From positions 124,001 to 188,000 of the forward strand of contig JAXDJH010000023.1 in the NCBI GenBank assembly GCA_034663635.1: 64,000 nucleotides of DNA, given 5' to 3'. Shown here piece by piece: positions 50,057-59,162 of the stretch. The number at the start of each line of letters is the position of its first letter. Positions within the stretch are counted from its first letter, which is position 1. This stretch comes from JAXDJH01 sp034663635 (GTDB lineage Bacteria; Actinomycetota; CADDZG01; WHSQ01). The notes below the pieces were generated by a model, which saw only the letters and a list, made by a program, of their open reading frames with translations, ran no database searches and was not told the DNA's origin. A program made the position numbers and the translations under genes.

Positions 50057-50080
50057 GGGGGGCCGGGAACCCGGCCCCCC
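50057..50080 (+). terminator. Rho-independent terminator after second subtilase
   Basis: GGGGGGCCGGG (50057-50067) pairs with CCCGGCCCCCC (50070-50080), then TTCT. It is 30 bases after the stop at 50027. Confidence 0.8.
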
Positions 50081-50142
50081 TTCTGCATCGTCTGACTATT
50101 CACATAGTCGTTTCGATAGTCGATGCTAGGAAGGTGAGACCT

Positions 50143-52653
50143 GTGCGGTTTGTCCTTGCGACGCTCCTGGCGTCTGTTCTTTTGGTCCCCTCTGCCGGCG
50201 CCCAGACGGGTCCCGGAGCCGGAGCCGACCTATCCCTGAGCCTGGTCAAACCGGCCACCACCCCCCTGGTGGGCGACGTCTTTGATCTCGTCACGACCGT
50301 CAGAAACGACGGCCCCGAAACCGCACCTGAGGCCTTCTTCTCCAATTACCTCCCGCAAGAGCTCGAACTGAAGTCGATCACGTCATCGGACCCGGCCGAC
50401 TCCTGTGGCGTCGACCAGCCGTTCCCCGAGGCTTATGCGAGCCGGGATCAGGCCTCCCGCCCGGATGGCTCGACCAGTTCTGGGTCCGCTCCCGCTGGAA
50501 AAGGCATGGCTTATTCCGGCGGCGGGGCCGCCGCTTGCTCTCTCGGAGATATGGCGCTCGGCGACCAAGCTGTGATCACGATGACGGTCAAGCGCATCGG
50601 AGCGCGTGAGTCGTACAACTCCGGGTGGGTTGGATCGAACGTGGACGACCCCGATTACAACGACAACTACACAGAGCTCTACCTCGAAGCCGACAAATCG
50701 CACCCCGCAGACATCGGCGTGCTCCTGACAACTAGTTCGAAGTCGCCTGACGTTGGCGGTGCTTTCGCCATCAAGGCAGAGGTTACGAACAACGGTCCTT
50801 CGACAGCCGACTCGGTGACATTGGTCGATTCCATCTTCGACGGAATGGATCTCGGCGAGGTCACGGCCGAACGCGCCGGCGACACCTGCGAGATCAACGA
50901 GTACCCCGGATACCAGGACCCAGGTACAGAGGGACCTGCCTACGGTGGCTATTCAGAGGTTGTCTGCTCGTTGGCTCCACTGGCGCGGAATGCGACCGCG
51001 ACGTTCACGATCAACGTGACCCGCACCACGGCATGGGAGATCTACAACAACGCTTGGGCGATCTCGTCCAACTACGACGAGAACTACGAGAACGATTACG
51101 GATTCGTCCAGATCCCGGCCGATCCTTCCGTGACGTCGGATCTGTCTCTGAAGATGAGCGGACCGGACACCACGCCTCTTGTCGGCGACACGTTCGATCT
51201 GAACGTCACCCTCTCGAATGACGGGCCCTCACAAGCAGGGGACGTCTGGGTCTCCGACTATCTTCCACCGAGCCTCGAGTTCGTCTCTACTACGCCGGCC
51301 GACCGATGCACTTACAACGACTCCGGTCCCTATCCCCTCGCGGGCGGTCCTGCGAGCGATGCTGCGGTAAAGGGTGGAGAGTCCTATTACCCGGGATGGG
51401 GCAACGGGTTGTACTGCGACATCGGTGCCCTTCCGGCGGGAGAGTCGACGACGTTCTCGGTAACCGTGACGCGAGTCAACGCGTGGGAAACCTGGAACAG
51501 CAGCTGGGTCTCCAGCTCTAACTACGACCCCAACTACGAGAACAACTACTCGGACATGATGATCGAGGCCGACAAGTCGCACCCCGCCGATCTAGGCGTG
51601 AAGATGACGGCGCCCGAGAACCCGGAGGTGGGCTCGGACTTCGACTTCGTGATCGAAGCGACCAACAACGGTCCTTCTGATGCGAACAACGTCGTCGTTT
51701 CCGACTACATCCCCTATGGGACCGAATTCAGGGCCGTGACCTCGAGCGACTCAAACGACGTCTGCCAGTACACCGACTACCCGACCTATGAAGGCGATTC
51801 GTCCGGCGGCGGGGTTGCAAAGCCGGCCGAGGAGAACCTCCGACCGAGCTTCTACGGGTTCCAGCAGCTCGACTGCGAGCTCGGCACCCTGGCAGCAGGC
51901 GAGACGGCAACCATCAACATCACCGTCAATCGCACCATCGAGTACGAGATCTGGAACAGCGCGTGGATCATGGGCGCGAACTACGACGAGAACTTCGACA
52001 ACGACTACGCCTCAGTCCTCGTCGGCGGCGAGCCCTATCCAGGCGCCTGCTCGGATGAAGGCGAGGTCGATGGAACGAAGGGGTCCGATGACATCGTCGT
52101 CGGGGACTGCGACATCAAGACCGGCGGTGGAGCCGACTCGATCGGTGTCGTGCCCAGCAGCGAAGGTGGTCGCTCGTCCAACGTTTTCGCCGGAAAGGGA
52201 CGCGACAACATCTCGGTCGACGTCGCGCTCGGAGCCACATCTCAACGCTTCATCCAGGTCAACGGCGGGGATGGCGATGACACGATCACGATCACGGTGG
52301 CACCGGGAGCCGGGGCAGCGACGATCGTCGTCAACGGCGATGCTGGAAACGACGCGGTAATGGTGAACGCACCCGCGGGGGCCTCCGGATTGCGCATCCT
52401 TATCAAGGGAGGCAGCGGGAACGACTCCGTGGGCCCGACCGGAACATCCAACGGACAAGGCGTCACCGGGCTCTCGCTACGCGGCGGAGGCGGAAAAGAC
52501 ATCCTCCAAGGTGGCGACGGCGACGATCTTCTGACCGGTGGATCCGGCCTCGACCGTCTGTTCGGCGGCCTCGGCGACGATGAGATGCGTGGGGGCCGCG
52601 GCCCCGACGTGTGTCGCGGAGGGCCCGGGAGAAACGCTTACAAGACCTGCTGA
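50143..52653 (+). CDS. Secreted DUF11-repeat protein with RTX-like C-terminus
   Basis: 836 residues from the GTG at 50143, nine bases past an AGGAAGG ribosome site; further upstream in-frame codons lie in the terminator. Signal peptide cut after AGA. Four DUF11 (CARDB-like) Ig domains follow, each with a TNNGPS-like motif, a YxP/YxxG loop, a C...C pair and an aromatic end such as WNSSWVSSSNYDPNYENNYS. Between domains 1-2 and 3-4 a nearly identical EADKSHPAD linker recurs. The last ~190 residues hold glycine-aspartate nonapeptide repeats (GGDGDDLLTGGSGLDRLFGG) as in calcium-binding RTX proteins, ending in CRGGPGRNAYKTC. Probably a calcium-stabilised surface or matrix protein; no anchor is visible. 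Confidence 0.85.
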   Translation: MRFVLATLLASVLLVPSAGAQTGPGAGADLSLSLVKPATTPLVGDVFDLVTTVRNDGPETAPEAFFSNYLPQELELKSITSSDPADSCGVDQPFPEAYASRDQASRPDGSTSSGSAPAGKGMAYSGGGAAACSLGDMALGDQAVITMTVKRIGARESYNSGWVGSNVDDPDYNDNYTELYLEADKSHPADIGVLLTTSSKSPDVGGAFAIKAEVTNNGPSTADSVTLVDSIFDGMDLGEVTAERAGDTCEINEYPGYQDPGTEGPAYGGYSEVVCSLAPLARNATATFTINVTRTTAWEIYNNAWAISSNYDENYENDYGFVQIPADPSVTSDLSLKMSGPDTTPLVGDTFDLNVTLSNDGPSQAGDVWVSDYLPPSLEFVSTTPADRCTYNDSGPYPLAGGPASDAAVKGGESYYPGWGNGLYCDIGALPAGESTTFSVTVTRVNAWETWNSSWVSSSNYDPNYENNYSDMMIEADKSHPADLGVKMTAPENPEVGSDFDFVIEATNNGPSDANNVVVSDYIPYGTEFRAVTSSDSNDVCQYTDYPTYEGDSSGGGVAKPAEENLRPSFYGFQQLDCELGTLAAGETATINITVNRTIEYEIWNSAWIMGANYDENFDNDYASVLVGGEPYPGACSDEGEVDGTKGSDDIVVGDCDIKTGGGADSIGVVPSSEGGRSSNVFAGKGRDNISVDVALGATSQRFIQVNGGDGDDTITITVAPGAGAATIVVNGDAGNDAVMVNAPAGASGLRILIKGGSGNDSVGPTGTSNGQGVTGLSLRGGGGKDILQGGDGDDLLTGGSGLDRLFGGLGDDEMRGGRGPDVCRGGPGRNAYKTC

Positions 52654-52712
52654 CGCTTCCTGTTTCCCCAGGTCAGGACCAGTAAGGCTCGAGAAGGTGC
52701 CATGATTCTCGT

Positions 52713-53672
52713 ATGGATCGTGCTGCAGCAACGAGCGCCTCACGCGACTTGATCGACAACGTCGAGAAGGTCATACGGGGAAAGCGAGCGAAGGTCCAAG
52801 CTGCAGCCACCGCTCTGTTCGCGGGTGGACACCTGCTGATCGAGGACGTTCCCGGGGTCGGGAAGACGATGCTGGGGCGGGCCCTGGCGCGCTCCATCAG
52901 AGGATCCTTCAAGCGGATCCAGGCCACCCCGGACCTGCTCCCGAGCGATGTCACCGGCACCTCCGTCTACAACCAATCCGGGGCGAGCTTCGAGTTCATC
53001 CCCGGCCCCCTCTTCGCGAACGTGGTTCTAGTGGATGAGATCAATAGGACGACGCCTCGGACCCAGTCCGCTTTGCTCGAGGCGATGGACGAGAACGCAG
53101 TGACGGTGGACGGCGTCAGGCACGCTCTTCCCGATCCGCTCTTCGTGGTGGCGACGCAGAACCCGCTCGAGCATCACGGAACGTACCCACTGCCGGAAGG
53201 GCAACTCGACCGATTCGCTATCTCGATGGACCTCGGCTACGCAAGCGAAGACACCGAGCGCGAGATCGTCAGGGCCCAGCTTCTGTCCCACCCCATCGAC
53301 GATCTCGAAGGGGTCCTCGATCCGGATGAGGTTGCAGCGATCCGGAAGGTGGTGCGTGCGACTCACGTTTCCGATGAGGTGCTCGATTACGCGCTCAGGA
53401 TCACAGCTGCGACGCGGAAGCACCCCGATCTCGAACTCGGCGCAAGCCCGCGCGCTTCGATCATCCTCGTTCGATGTGCTCAGGCGCGCGCTTTGATCGA
53501 CGGACGTGACTTCGTGGTGCCCGACGATGTGAAAGCTCTGGCCGTGCCGGCGCTCGCGCATCGCGTGTTGGCGACAGCCGGCCTGAGGTTCGAGCGGGGC
53601 AGGACCACGGCTGCGGTGAAAGAGGTGATCCAGAACACGCCGGTGCCCGTGACCACCATCCAGCCTCAGTGA
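52713..53672 (+). CDS. MoxR-type AAA+ ATPase
   Basis: 319 residues, ATG at 52713. The start lies just after a CGAGAA/TTCTCG hairpin (52690-52711). Walker A is EDVPGVGKTMLGRAL, Walker B VVLVDEINRTTPRTQSALLEAM, sensor 1 FVVATQNPLEHHGTYPLPEGQLDRF, and an arginine finger region and lid with RASIILVRCAQA follow. MoxR ATPases assemble or activate protein complexes, often with VWA-domain partners. The next two genes (DUF58, transglutaminase) overlap in sequence and make the common MoxR-DUF58-TgpA module. Start of the operon. Confidence 0.93.
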   Translation: MDRAAATSASRDLIDNVEKVIRGKRAKVQAAATALFAGGHLLIEDVPGVGKTMLGRALARSIRGSFKRIQATPDLLPSDVTGTSVYNQSGASFEFIPGPLFANVVLVDEINRTTPRTQSALLEAMDENAVTVDGVRHALPDPLFVVATQNPLEHHGTYPLPEGQLDRFAISMDLGYASEDTEREIVRAQLLSHPIDDLEGVLDPDEVAAIRKVVRATHVSDEVLDYALRITAATRKHPDLELGASPRASIILVRCAQARALIDGRDFVVPDDVKALAVPALAHRVLATAGLRFERGRTTAAVKEVIQNTPVPVTTIQPQ

Positions 53673-54856
53673 AGCGCAAGATCGGTAAGCGGACGATAAG
53701 CGCTGTTGGAGTGGCCGCTCTGCTCTTCCTCGCCGCCTCCACTGCGCAAGCCGGCTGGTTGTTCGTGATCGCGGCCGCCGTTCTCGGCCTGGTGGTTGGA
53801 TCGTTCTTCGTTCGTCACAGCCTCTCGAAGCTCACCATCACGAGGGCCGTGCCTCGGCGGGCTCGCGTCGGCGACGACATCCGGGTTGGGCTGATTGTGA
53901 ACAACTCGGGGACGAGGCACTCTCCGCTTCTTCGACTTGAAGATCGCCACGTCGCCTATGACCCCGCGAAGGTCGTGATCGAATCGCTCGGGCCCAAGGA
54001 AACCGCACACGTCGAGTTGGTGCGCTCGCTGAACCGGCGCGGCCACTTCGAGTCGGGTCCTCTCAATCTCTTCTCCGGCTACCCGTTCGGTTTCGTGCGG
54101 TCGAGTCGCACGATCGACATCCCGACAGAGATAACCGTCGTGCCGCGCTGGGTTGAGTTGCGCTATTTCCCGATCCTCGAGCCGTCTTCATCGCCGTCGG
54201 ACGTGCTGCACGAGAGGGCGAGGACCGGCGCGGGTGAGCAATACCTGGGGGTTCGCGAGTATCGCCCCGGCGACCCGCCTCGGGCGGTTCACTGGCGATC
54301 AACTGCCCGCGCGGGCAAGCTGATAGTTCGAGAGTTCGAAGAGGAGGTTGCCAGCCGAGTCGCGCTGGTGATCGCCGGCGATGACGTCGGTGCCCCGCCG
54401 GATTCCGCTTACGAGATGCTCATCGCGGCGGCAGCTTCCATAGGCATCTACGCGATAGTCACGGGTCACCCCGTCGAGATGGCGCGGCCCGGGCCCGATG
54501 GGAGCCCGGCGCGGATCTCCGAGCCCGATCGCTTCGCGATCCTCGATTGGCTCGCCCGCGCGGAAGCGGGCGACTCCGACCTGGAGGAACTCGCATCGAC
54601 GGTGCTGACGGGGATGGGGCGGAGAGGCACGGTCGTCTTGCTCTCCACCGGCCGTGGGGATGCCACGGCGTCGATCCCGGACGCGGTGCGTGCGATCCAA
54701 ACGGCCGGGTCTCGAGCGATCGTGATCGCGACGGAACCGAGCGGCTGGCTTGAAGGCCCCGACAAGTCGGGGCGGCCTACCGAAGTGGGGGCAGGACGCG
54801 CTCCGCTCAAGGTGCTTACGAGAGGAGGTGACCTCCGCAGATGCCTGGAAGGGTGA
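53669..54856 (+). CDS. DUF58 domain protein
   Basis: 395 residues from the GTG that overlaps the moxR stop (GTGA). Two N-terminal membrane helices (residues ~7-45) are followed by a beta-rich region and the DUF58 signature VREYRPGDPPRAVHWRSTARAGKLIVREFEEE, then a VWA-like part (VALVIAGDDVGAPPDSAYEMLI). It is a usual MoxR partner; role in envelope integrity or peptidoglycan is suggested for the module but not proven here. Its 3' end overlaps the transglutaminase gene by 16 bases and carries that gene's ribosome site. Confidence 0.92.
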   Translation: MKRKIGKRTISAVGVAALLFLAASTAQAGWLFVIAAAVLGLVVGSFFVRHSLSKLTITRAVPRRARVGDDIRVGLIVNNSGTRHSPLLRLEDRHVAYDPAKVVIESLGPKETAHVELVRSLNRRGHFESGPLNLFSGYPFGFVRSSRTIDIPTEITVVPRWVELRYFPILEPSSSPSDVLHERARTGAGEQYLGVREYRPGDPPRAVHWRSTARAGKLIVREFEEEVASRVALVIAGDDVGAPPDSAYEMLIAAAASIGIYAIVTGHPVEMARPGPDGSPARISEPDRFAILDWLARAEAGDSDLEELASTVLTGMGRRGTVVLLSTGRGDATASIPDAVRAIQTAGSRAIVIATEPSGWLEGPDKSGRPTEVGAGRAPLKVLTRGGDLRRCLEG

Positions 54857-56988
54857 CCGAGATGATCCGGAACGCGAACCGGACGCGGCAACCCGAGGAC
54901 TCGATCCCTCTCCGGCTGACCGTGATGGCGGCGGTCATGACCGGAGCGTTGGCGTTGGCGGTCGAGGGCGCGATCTCCGCGGGAACGCTGGTCGTGCTTT
55001 TCATCCTGCTGCCGTTCGGCTACTGGATCTCCTACGTTCGCCGCGGGAAGGACAACTGGTTCATCAAGATCGGCCTCACGGTCTTCGCGCTATTCGCTCT
55101 CATCAGATTCTTTGGGCAACTGCGAGGGATCGTGAGCCTCGACGAGGTTCGATTCCCGCTTGCCGACCTGTTCCTCTGGGTTCAGGTGCTTCACGGATTC
55201 GATCTGCCGGCCCGCAAGGACTTGAACTTCTCGCTGGGATCGTCGCTAACGCTGATGGCGGCCGCAGGCTCACTCAGCCAGAACATGACGTACGCGGTTC
55301 TGCTGGGCTTCTACGGGATCTTCGCCATCGCTGCGCTGATACTGATCCATCGTTCCGAGCTTGAAGAGGAAGCCGTTGCCTCCGTCGGTCCAAAGAAAAG
55401 GTCGAGGAGGTTCGGTGGACCTCCTCCCGCCACGGGCGATCTCGCTCGCGCTTTCGCCGCCACTGCCGCTGCGGGCATCCTTCTGTTTCTCGTGATCCCG
55501 CAGCCGTCGGGTATCCGAACCTTCGCTCTTCCCTTCGAACTGGGCGGAGGGTTCGGCGGCTTTCCCACGGAGGGCGGTATCGCTAACCCGGGTTTCGACG
55601 GCCAAGCGGCTGGAAGCCGAGCCAGTGGGAACGCCTTCTACGGTTTCAACGACCGCCTCGATCTACGGGTGAGGGGAGAGCTGAACGATGGCTTGGTGAT
55701 GAGGGTTCGCTCCTCGGCCCCCGCGATGTGGAAGGGCGTCCTGTTCGACTCTTACGACGGTTCGAGCTGGACGACGGTCGGAGCGGACGAGGCGGTCCCT
55801 TTAGGCAGTGCTCCTCCCTATGCCTATCCGCCTCTGCTCCGCAGCCTCGGGCCGCGCGCGACCGTGTCGCAAACCTTCTACGTCGAAGCGGAGCAGCCGA
55901 ACGTCGTTTTCGCTGCGGGCCAGCCCGATACGGTTTGGTTCGATGGTCCGGTGAGCATCGACAGTCTCGGCGGCTTGAGGACGGCGGCGACGCTCACTCC
56001 GGGATCGGTTTACAGCGTCGTGTCGACAAGGGGCGCGGCCAACCCCGATCAGCTTCGGGCGCTCGAACCTGCGGTGAACATCCCGGACAACGTTCAACAG
56101 TTCATGAGCCTGCCGGCCTCGGTGCCACAACGGGTCGGCGATCTGGCGCAACGCATCACGGCGGGAGCGACCAACGACTACGACCGCGTCAAGGCGATCG
56201 AGAACTGGCTAGACGAGAATTACCTCTATTCGATCAACTCTCCGGTTCCGCCCCAGGGCCGCGACGCCGTCGACCATTTCTTGTTCGACACGAACGTCGG
56301 TTTCTGCGAGCAGTTCGCGTCGGCGACCGCGGTGATGTTGCGGTCGCTCGGCATCCCGGCCCGGCTCGTTGCCGGATACACGCCGGGCAGTCACAACCCG
56401 TTCACCGGGTACTACGAGGTGCACAACTCCGATGCGCATACTTGGGTGGAAGCTTGGTTCCCTCGTTATGGCTGGTACGAATTCGATCCGACTTTCGGTA
56501 TCCCCCCGGCCGCTGAAGACCTGGCGTCGAACGTCCCTCTTGCCCGCTTGGTGGGGGCGATCGCCGACAAACTGAGCGATCTGGGGGCGCTGGGCGATGC
56601 ATTGAAAGGAGCGCTTGCCGTTGCGATGGTGGCAACGCTTGGCGTCGGCGCTTGGCTTGCGCGCAAGAAGCTCCGGCCGGCCGCAACCCCCGCCGAGGCT
56701 CCGGCCCTCGCTCCCGGCCCCGTTACTCGGGCCTTCCGACGGTTCGAGGAAGCCGTGGCGGCTCGGGGATCGCCGCGCAAACCCCCCGAGACCGCCGCAG
56801 AGCTCATCAGGCGAGCGGGAGGTCGAGGACGCCCGGCGGCCGGAGAAGCTCTTCGAACGTTCGAGCGCGAGAGGTATGGAGCAGACGAACCGTCTGATGA
56901 AGAGGCGCGGGCGGCCGTCGAGGAGCTCGAGCGGCTTGCTTCGGAGAACGGTGGCTCATCGATCGCTGGGGTCCATCGCTCGAAATAG
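54841..56988 (+). CDS. Membrane-bound transglutaminase-like protein (TgpA/DUF3488)
   Basis: 715 residues. ATG at 54841 lies after AGGAGGTGA; an ATG at 54862 is possible. Six N-terminal helices (to about residue 225), a large outer region with a transglutaminase core: Cys489 in VGFCEQFASATAVMLRSLG, His533 in NSDAHTWVEAWFP, Asp549 in WYEFDPTFG, all three catalytic residues present. One more helix (VAMVATLGVGAWLA) and a cytoplasmic DUF4129-like tail end the protein. It should act on proteins outside the membrane (hydrolysis or crosslinking). Third gene of the MoxR module; it is the likely effector. Confidence 0.92.
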   Translation: MPGRVTEMIRNANRTRQPEDSIPLRLTVMAAVMTGALALAVEGAISAGTLVVLFILLPFGYWISYVRRGKDNWFIKIGLTVFALFALIRFFGQLRGIVSLDEVRFPLADLFLWVQVLHGFDLPARKDLNFSLGSSLTLMAAAGSLSQNMTYAVLLGFYGIFAIAALILIHRSELEEEAVASVGPKKRSRRFGGPPPATGDLARAFAATAAAGILLFLVIPQPSGIRTFALPFELGGGFGGFPTEGGIANPGFDGQAAGSRASGNAFYGFNDRLDLRVRGELNDGLVMRVRSSAPAMWKGVLFDSYDGSSWTTVGADEAVPLGSAPPYAYPPLLRSLGPRATVSQTFYVEAEQPNVVFAAGQPDTVWFDGPVSIDSLGGLRTAATLTPGSVYSVVSTRGAANPDQLRALEPAVNIPDNVQQFMSLPASVPQRVGDLAQRITAGATNDYDRVKAIENWLDENYLYSINSPVPPQGRDAVDHFLFDTNVGFCEQFASATAVMLRSLGIPARLVAGYTPGSHNPFTGYYEVHNSDAHTWVEAWFPRYGWYEFDPTFGIPPAAEDLASNVPLARLVGAIADKLSDLGALGDALKGALAVAMVATLGVGAWLARKKLRPAATPAEAPALAPGPVTRAFRRFEEAVAARGSPRKPPETAAELIRRAGGRGRPAAGEALRTFERERYGADEPSDEEARAAVEELERLASENGGSSIAGVHRSK

Positions 56989-56999
56989 CTAGCCAGGCG

Positions 57000-57034
57000 C
57001 GAGCGCGGGTGCGACCATAAGCGCCCCGCGCTCG
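57000..57034. promoter_or_regulatory. 10-base inverted repeat before phosphoesterase gene
   Basis: CGAGCGCGGG (57000-57009) and CCCGCGCTCG (57025-57034) pair perfectly around a 15-base loop. It begins 11 bases past the transglutaminase stop and ends right before the AAAGG ribosome site of the next gene. It may be a terminator of the MoxR operon or a leader hairpin; there is no T-tract. Confidence 0.45.
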
Positions 57035-57046
57035 AAAGGTCTATGG

Positions 57047-58552
57047 ATGTCGTTGCCACCCGAGATGTCGAGCAGACGACATGTTGCCGCGCGCAGGAGG
57101 GCAGCGCGGAGACGGATGTACGCGCGGCGACGGAGGACCGTTTTTCTTGGACTCGTCCTGCTGGGCGGCACGTTCGGGGCACGCGCTCTGTTGACGGACG
57201 AGCCCAAGCTGACGAGGACTGGTCTGCAGGCAGGCCGACCTGAAGTCACGACCGATCCGACTCCCAACGCTCCGGTGGAGGGGAAAGATCCGCTCTTCCC
57301 GATCAAGCACGTCGTCTTCATCGTCAAAGAGAACCGCACGTTCGACAACTACTTCGCGAGGTATCCGGGGGCCGAGGGAACCAAGACGGGAAAGTTGTCG
57401 AACGGGGATGTGATCCCCCTCGAGGAGGCCGCCGACGTGTTCACGCCGGACCTCGGGCACAGCTTCTACGACGGTCTCACCGGCATCAACGGCGGACGGA
57501 TGGATGGTTTCGACAAGGTCACCAACAACGAAACCTTGAACGGATACACGTCTTTCACCCGCGAAGGGATCCCCAACTATTACGCGTATGCCGAGAATTT
57601 CGTCCTCGGCGATCACATGTTCTCGTCGATGTACGGCCCGACCTTTCCCGAGCACCTCTACACGATCGGGGCGCAAGCAGGCCGCGTCACCGGCAACAAG
57701 CTCGAAACGAACGCGCCCGGGGGTTACTGCGCCGACCCGGGGGAGACCGTTTACAGATTCGTGAAGATGAGCAACGACGAGACGAAACTCGTGATGGCGG
57801 CCGAAGAACAAGTCAATGTCGATGTGATCAGCGACTACTGGGAGCGGGTGCGTGCATGCTTCGACTTCGAAGTGTTGCCTGACCATCTCGATGCCAAGAA
57901 GATCTCGTGGCACTACTACGCCGACGACGGCTCGTGGATGAACGCGATGCTCGCTATCGACCACATGTACAACTCAGCTCACTGGGGCCGAGACATAACT
58001 CAGGAGGAGGACCTCGTTCCGGACATCGAGAACGAGAAACTCGAGCGAGTTTCGTGGGTGGTGCCGGGACCGGGGGTCAACGAGCACCCGGGGGGGCCGA
58101 GCGTTTGTGTCGGCGAGAACTGGACCGTCGATGTCGTCAACAGGATCATGCAGTCGAAGTATTGGAAGAGCACCGCGATCTTCCTGGTCTGGGACGATTT
58201 CGGGGGCTTCTACGACCATGTGCCGCCCCCGCACTACGACATCATGGGCCTCGGCCCCCGAGTGCCTTTCCTGGTCATCTCGCCCTGGGCGAAAGAGGGT
58301 TACGTGGACAAAACGACCTATGAATTTTCGTCCGTCCTCAAGTTCATCGAGACGATCTACGGGCTTCCCTGCATGACCGACAGGGACTGTCAGGCCGGCA
58401 ATCTGATGAACGCTTTCGACTTCACGCAGGACGTCTCTCCGAAATCGCGCAGACTGATCCTCGAGCAACGCGATTGCACGGGATTGCCGCAGAAGATCAA
58501 GGACGCGTACAAGAAGAAAGGAACCGACGCGTTCTACGCGTTAGGAGATTGA
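57047..58552 (+). CDS. Phospholipase C / acid phosphatase-type phosphoesterase (alkaline phosphatase superfamily)
   Basis: 501 residues from the ATG at 57047 with AAAGG eight bases upstream. The N-terminus is very Arg-rich (RRRAARRRMYARRRRT) followed by one hydrophobic helix: either a Tat-like signal without a standard twin-Arg motif or a membrane anchor. Motifs of the phosphoesterase family are IKHVVFIVKENRTFDNYFARYPG, MFSSMYGPTFPEHLYTI, FLVWDDFGGFYDHVPPPHYD and GPRVPFLVISPWA, the metal- and phosphate-binding parts. Substrates in this family range from phospholipids to phosphomonoesters. It is not clearly in an operon. Confidence 0.88.
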   Translation: MSLPPEMSSRRHVAARRRAARRRMYARRRRTVFLGLVLLGGTFGARALLTDEPKLTRTGLQAGRPEVTTDPTPNAPVEGKDPLFPIKHVVFIVKENRTFDNYFARYPGAEGTKTGKLSNGDVIPLEEAADVFTPDLGHSFYDGLTGINGGRMDGFDKVTNNETLNGYTSFTREGIPNYYAYAENFVLGDHMFSSMYGPTFPEHLYTIGAQAGRVTGNKLETNAPGGYCADPGETVYRFVKMSNDETKLVMAAEEQVNVDVISDYWERVRACFDFEVLPDHLDAKKISWHYYADDGSWMNAMLAIDHMYNSAHWGRDITQEEDLVPDIENEKLERVSWVVPGPGVNEHPGGPSVCVGENWTVDVVNRIMQSKYWKSTAIFLVWDDFGGFYDHVPPPHYDIMGLGPRVPFLVISPWAKEGYVDKTTYEFSSVLKFIETIYGLPCMTDRDCQAGNLMNAFDFTQDVSPKSRRLILEQRDCTGLPQKIKDAYKKKGTDAFYALGD

Positions 58553-58568
58553 ATCTCCCAATAGAAAG

Positions 58569-59087
58569 CTAAGCGCCGCAGTCTGCGGGGATCGTGATGG
58601 TCTGACCTACCGAGATCAATGTCGGGTCGGCGATGTCGTTGACCTCCGCAAGCAGGTCGGCGGCCTCGGGGTCGCCACATTTCTTCTGGGCGATCAAACG
58701 CAACGTGTCGCCCTTCTGGACGACGTACTCCTCACCCTCCACCGTCGGCGCGGTGGTTTCCTGCACCGTGGGCTGGGCAGTCGGAGTCACCTCGACCTGA
58801 GGTTGCTGGGCCGCCTGTAGCTGTTCTTGCAGGGATGCGTTCTCGTCTCGTGCGTCCGCAAGCTGCCCTTGGAGGGTCTTGACCTTGTCGGCGTCGTCGC
58901 TGCCGCCGCCGCCCAAAGCTCTGCCAGCGAGGAAGGCGAGAAGAAGCGCGACCCCCAGCACGGCCACCCGGCCCCAGAGGACCCTCGGGCGCGGGGCTCT
59001 GTCGTCGTAGTCATAGTCGTACTCGTATGAAGGCGCGGGCTCGGGTTCGTAAGGCTTAAGGGGCTCCGTCATCCGATTGTCCGTCAA
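58569..59087 (-). CDS. Membrane-anchored LysM protein
   Basis: 172 residues; the start shown is a TTG after GGGAGAG, while the ATG at 59072 is an alternative with a weaker site. A proline/tyrosine-rich cytoplasmic tail (YEYDYDYDDR) precedes one membrane helix (residues ~40-60), a short coiled coil (LQGQLADARDENASLQEQL), a Thr/Pro linker and a C-terminal LysM domain (YVVQKGDTLRLIAQKKCGD and ISVGQTITIPADCGA). LysM binds GlcNAc residues of peptidoglycan. It may tether the membrane to the wall. The two Cys of the LysM could form a disulfide. Confidence 0.9.
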   Translation of the reverse strand: MTDNRMTEPLKPYEPEPAPSYEYDYDYDDRAPRPRVLWGRVAVLGVALLLAFLAGRALGGGGSDDADKVKTLQGQLADARDENASLQEQLQAAQQPQVEVTPTAQPTVQETTAPTVEGEEYVVQKGDTLRLIAQKKCGDPEAADLLAEVNDIADPTLISVGQTITIPADCGA

Positions 59088-59162
59088 GCTCTCTCCCAGG
59101 CCAGCGTTGCTCGGTCAGTTCAAGACTAGCCCGAATGGCCTGGTCGGAGCGGGTGGACCGTC

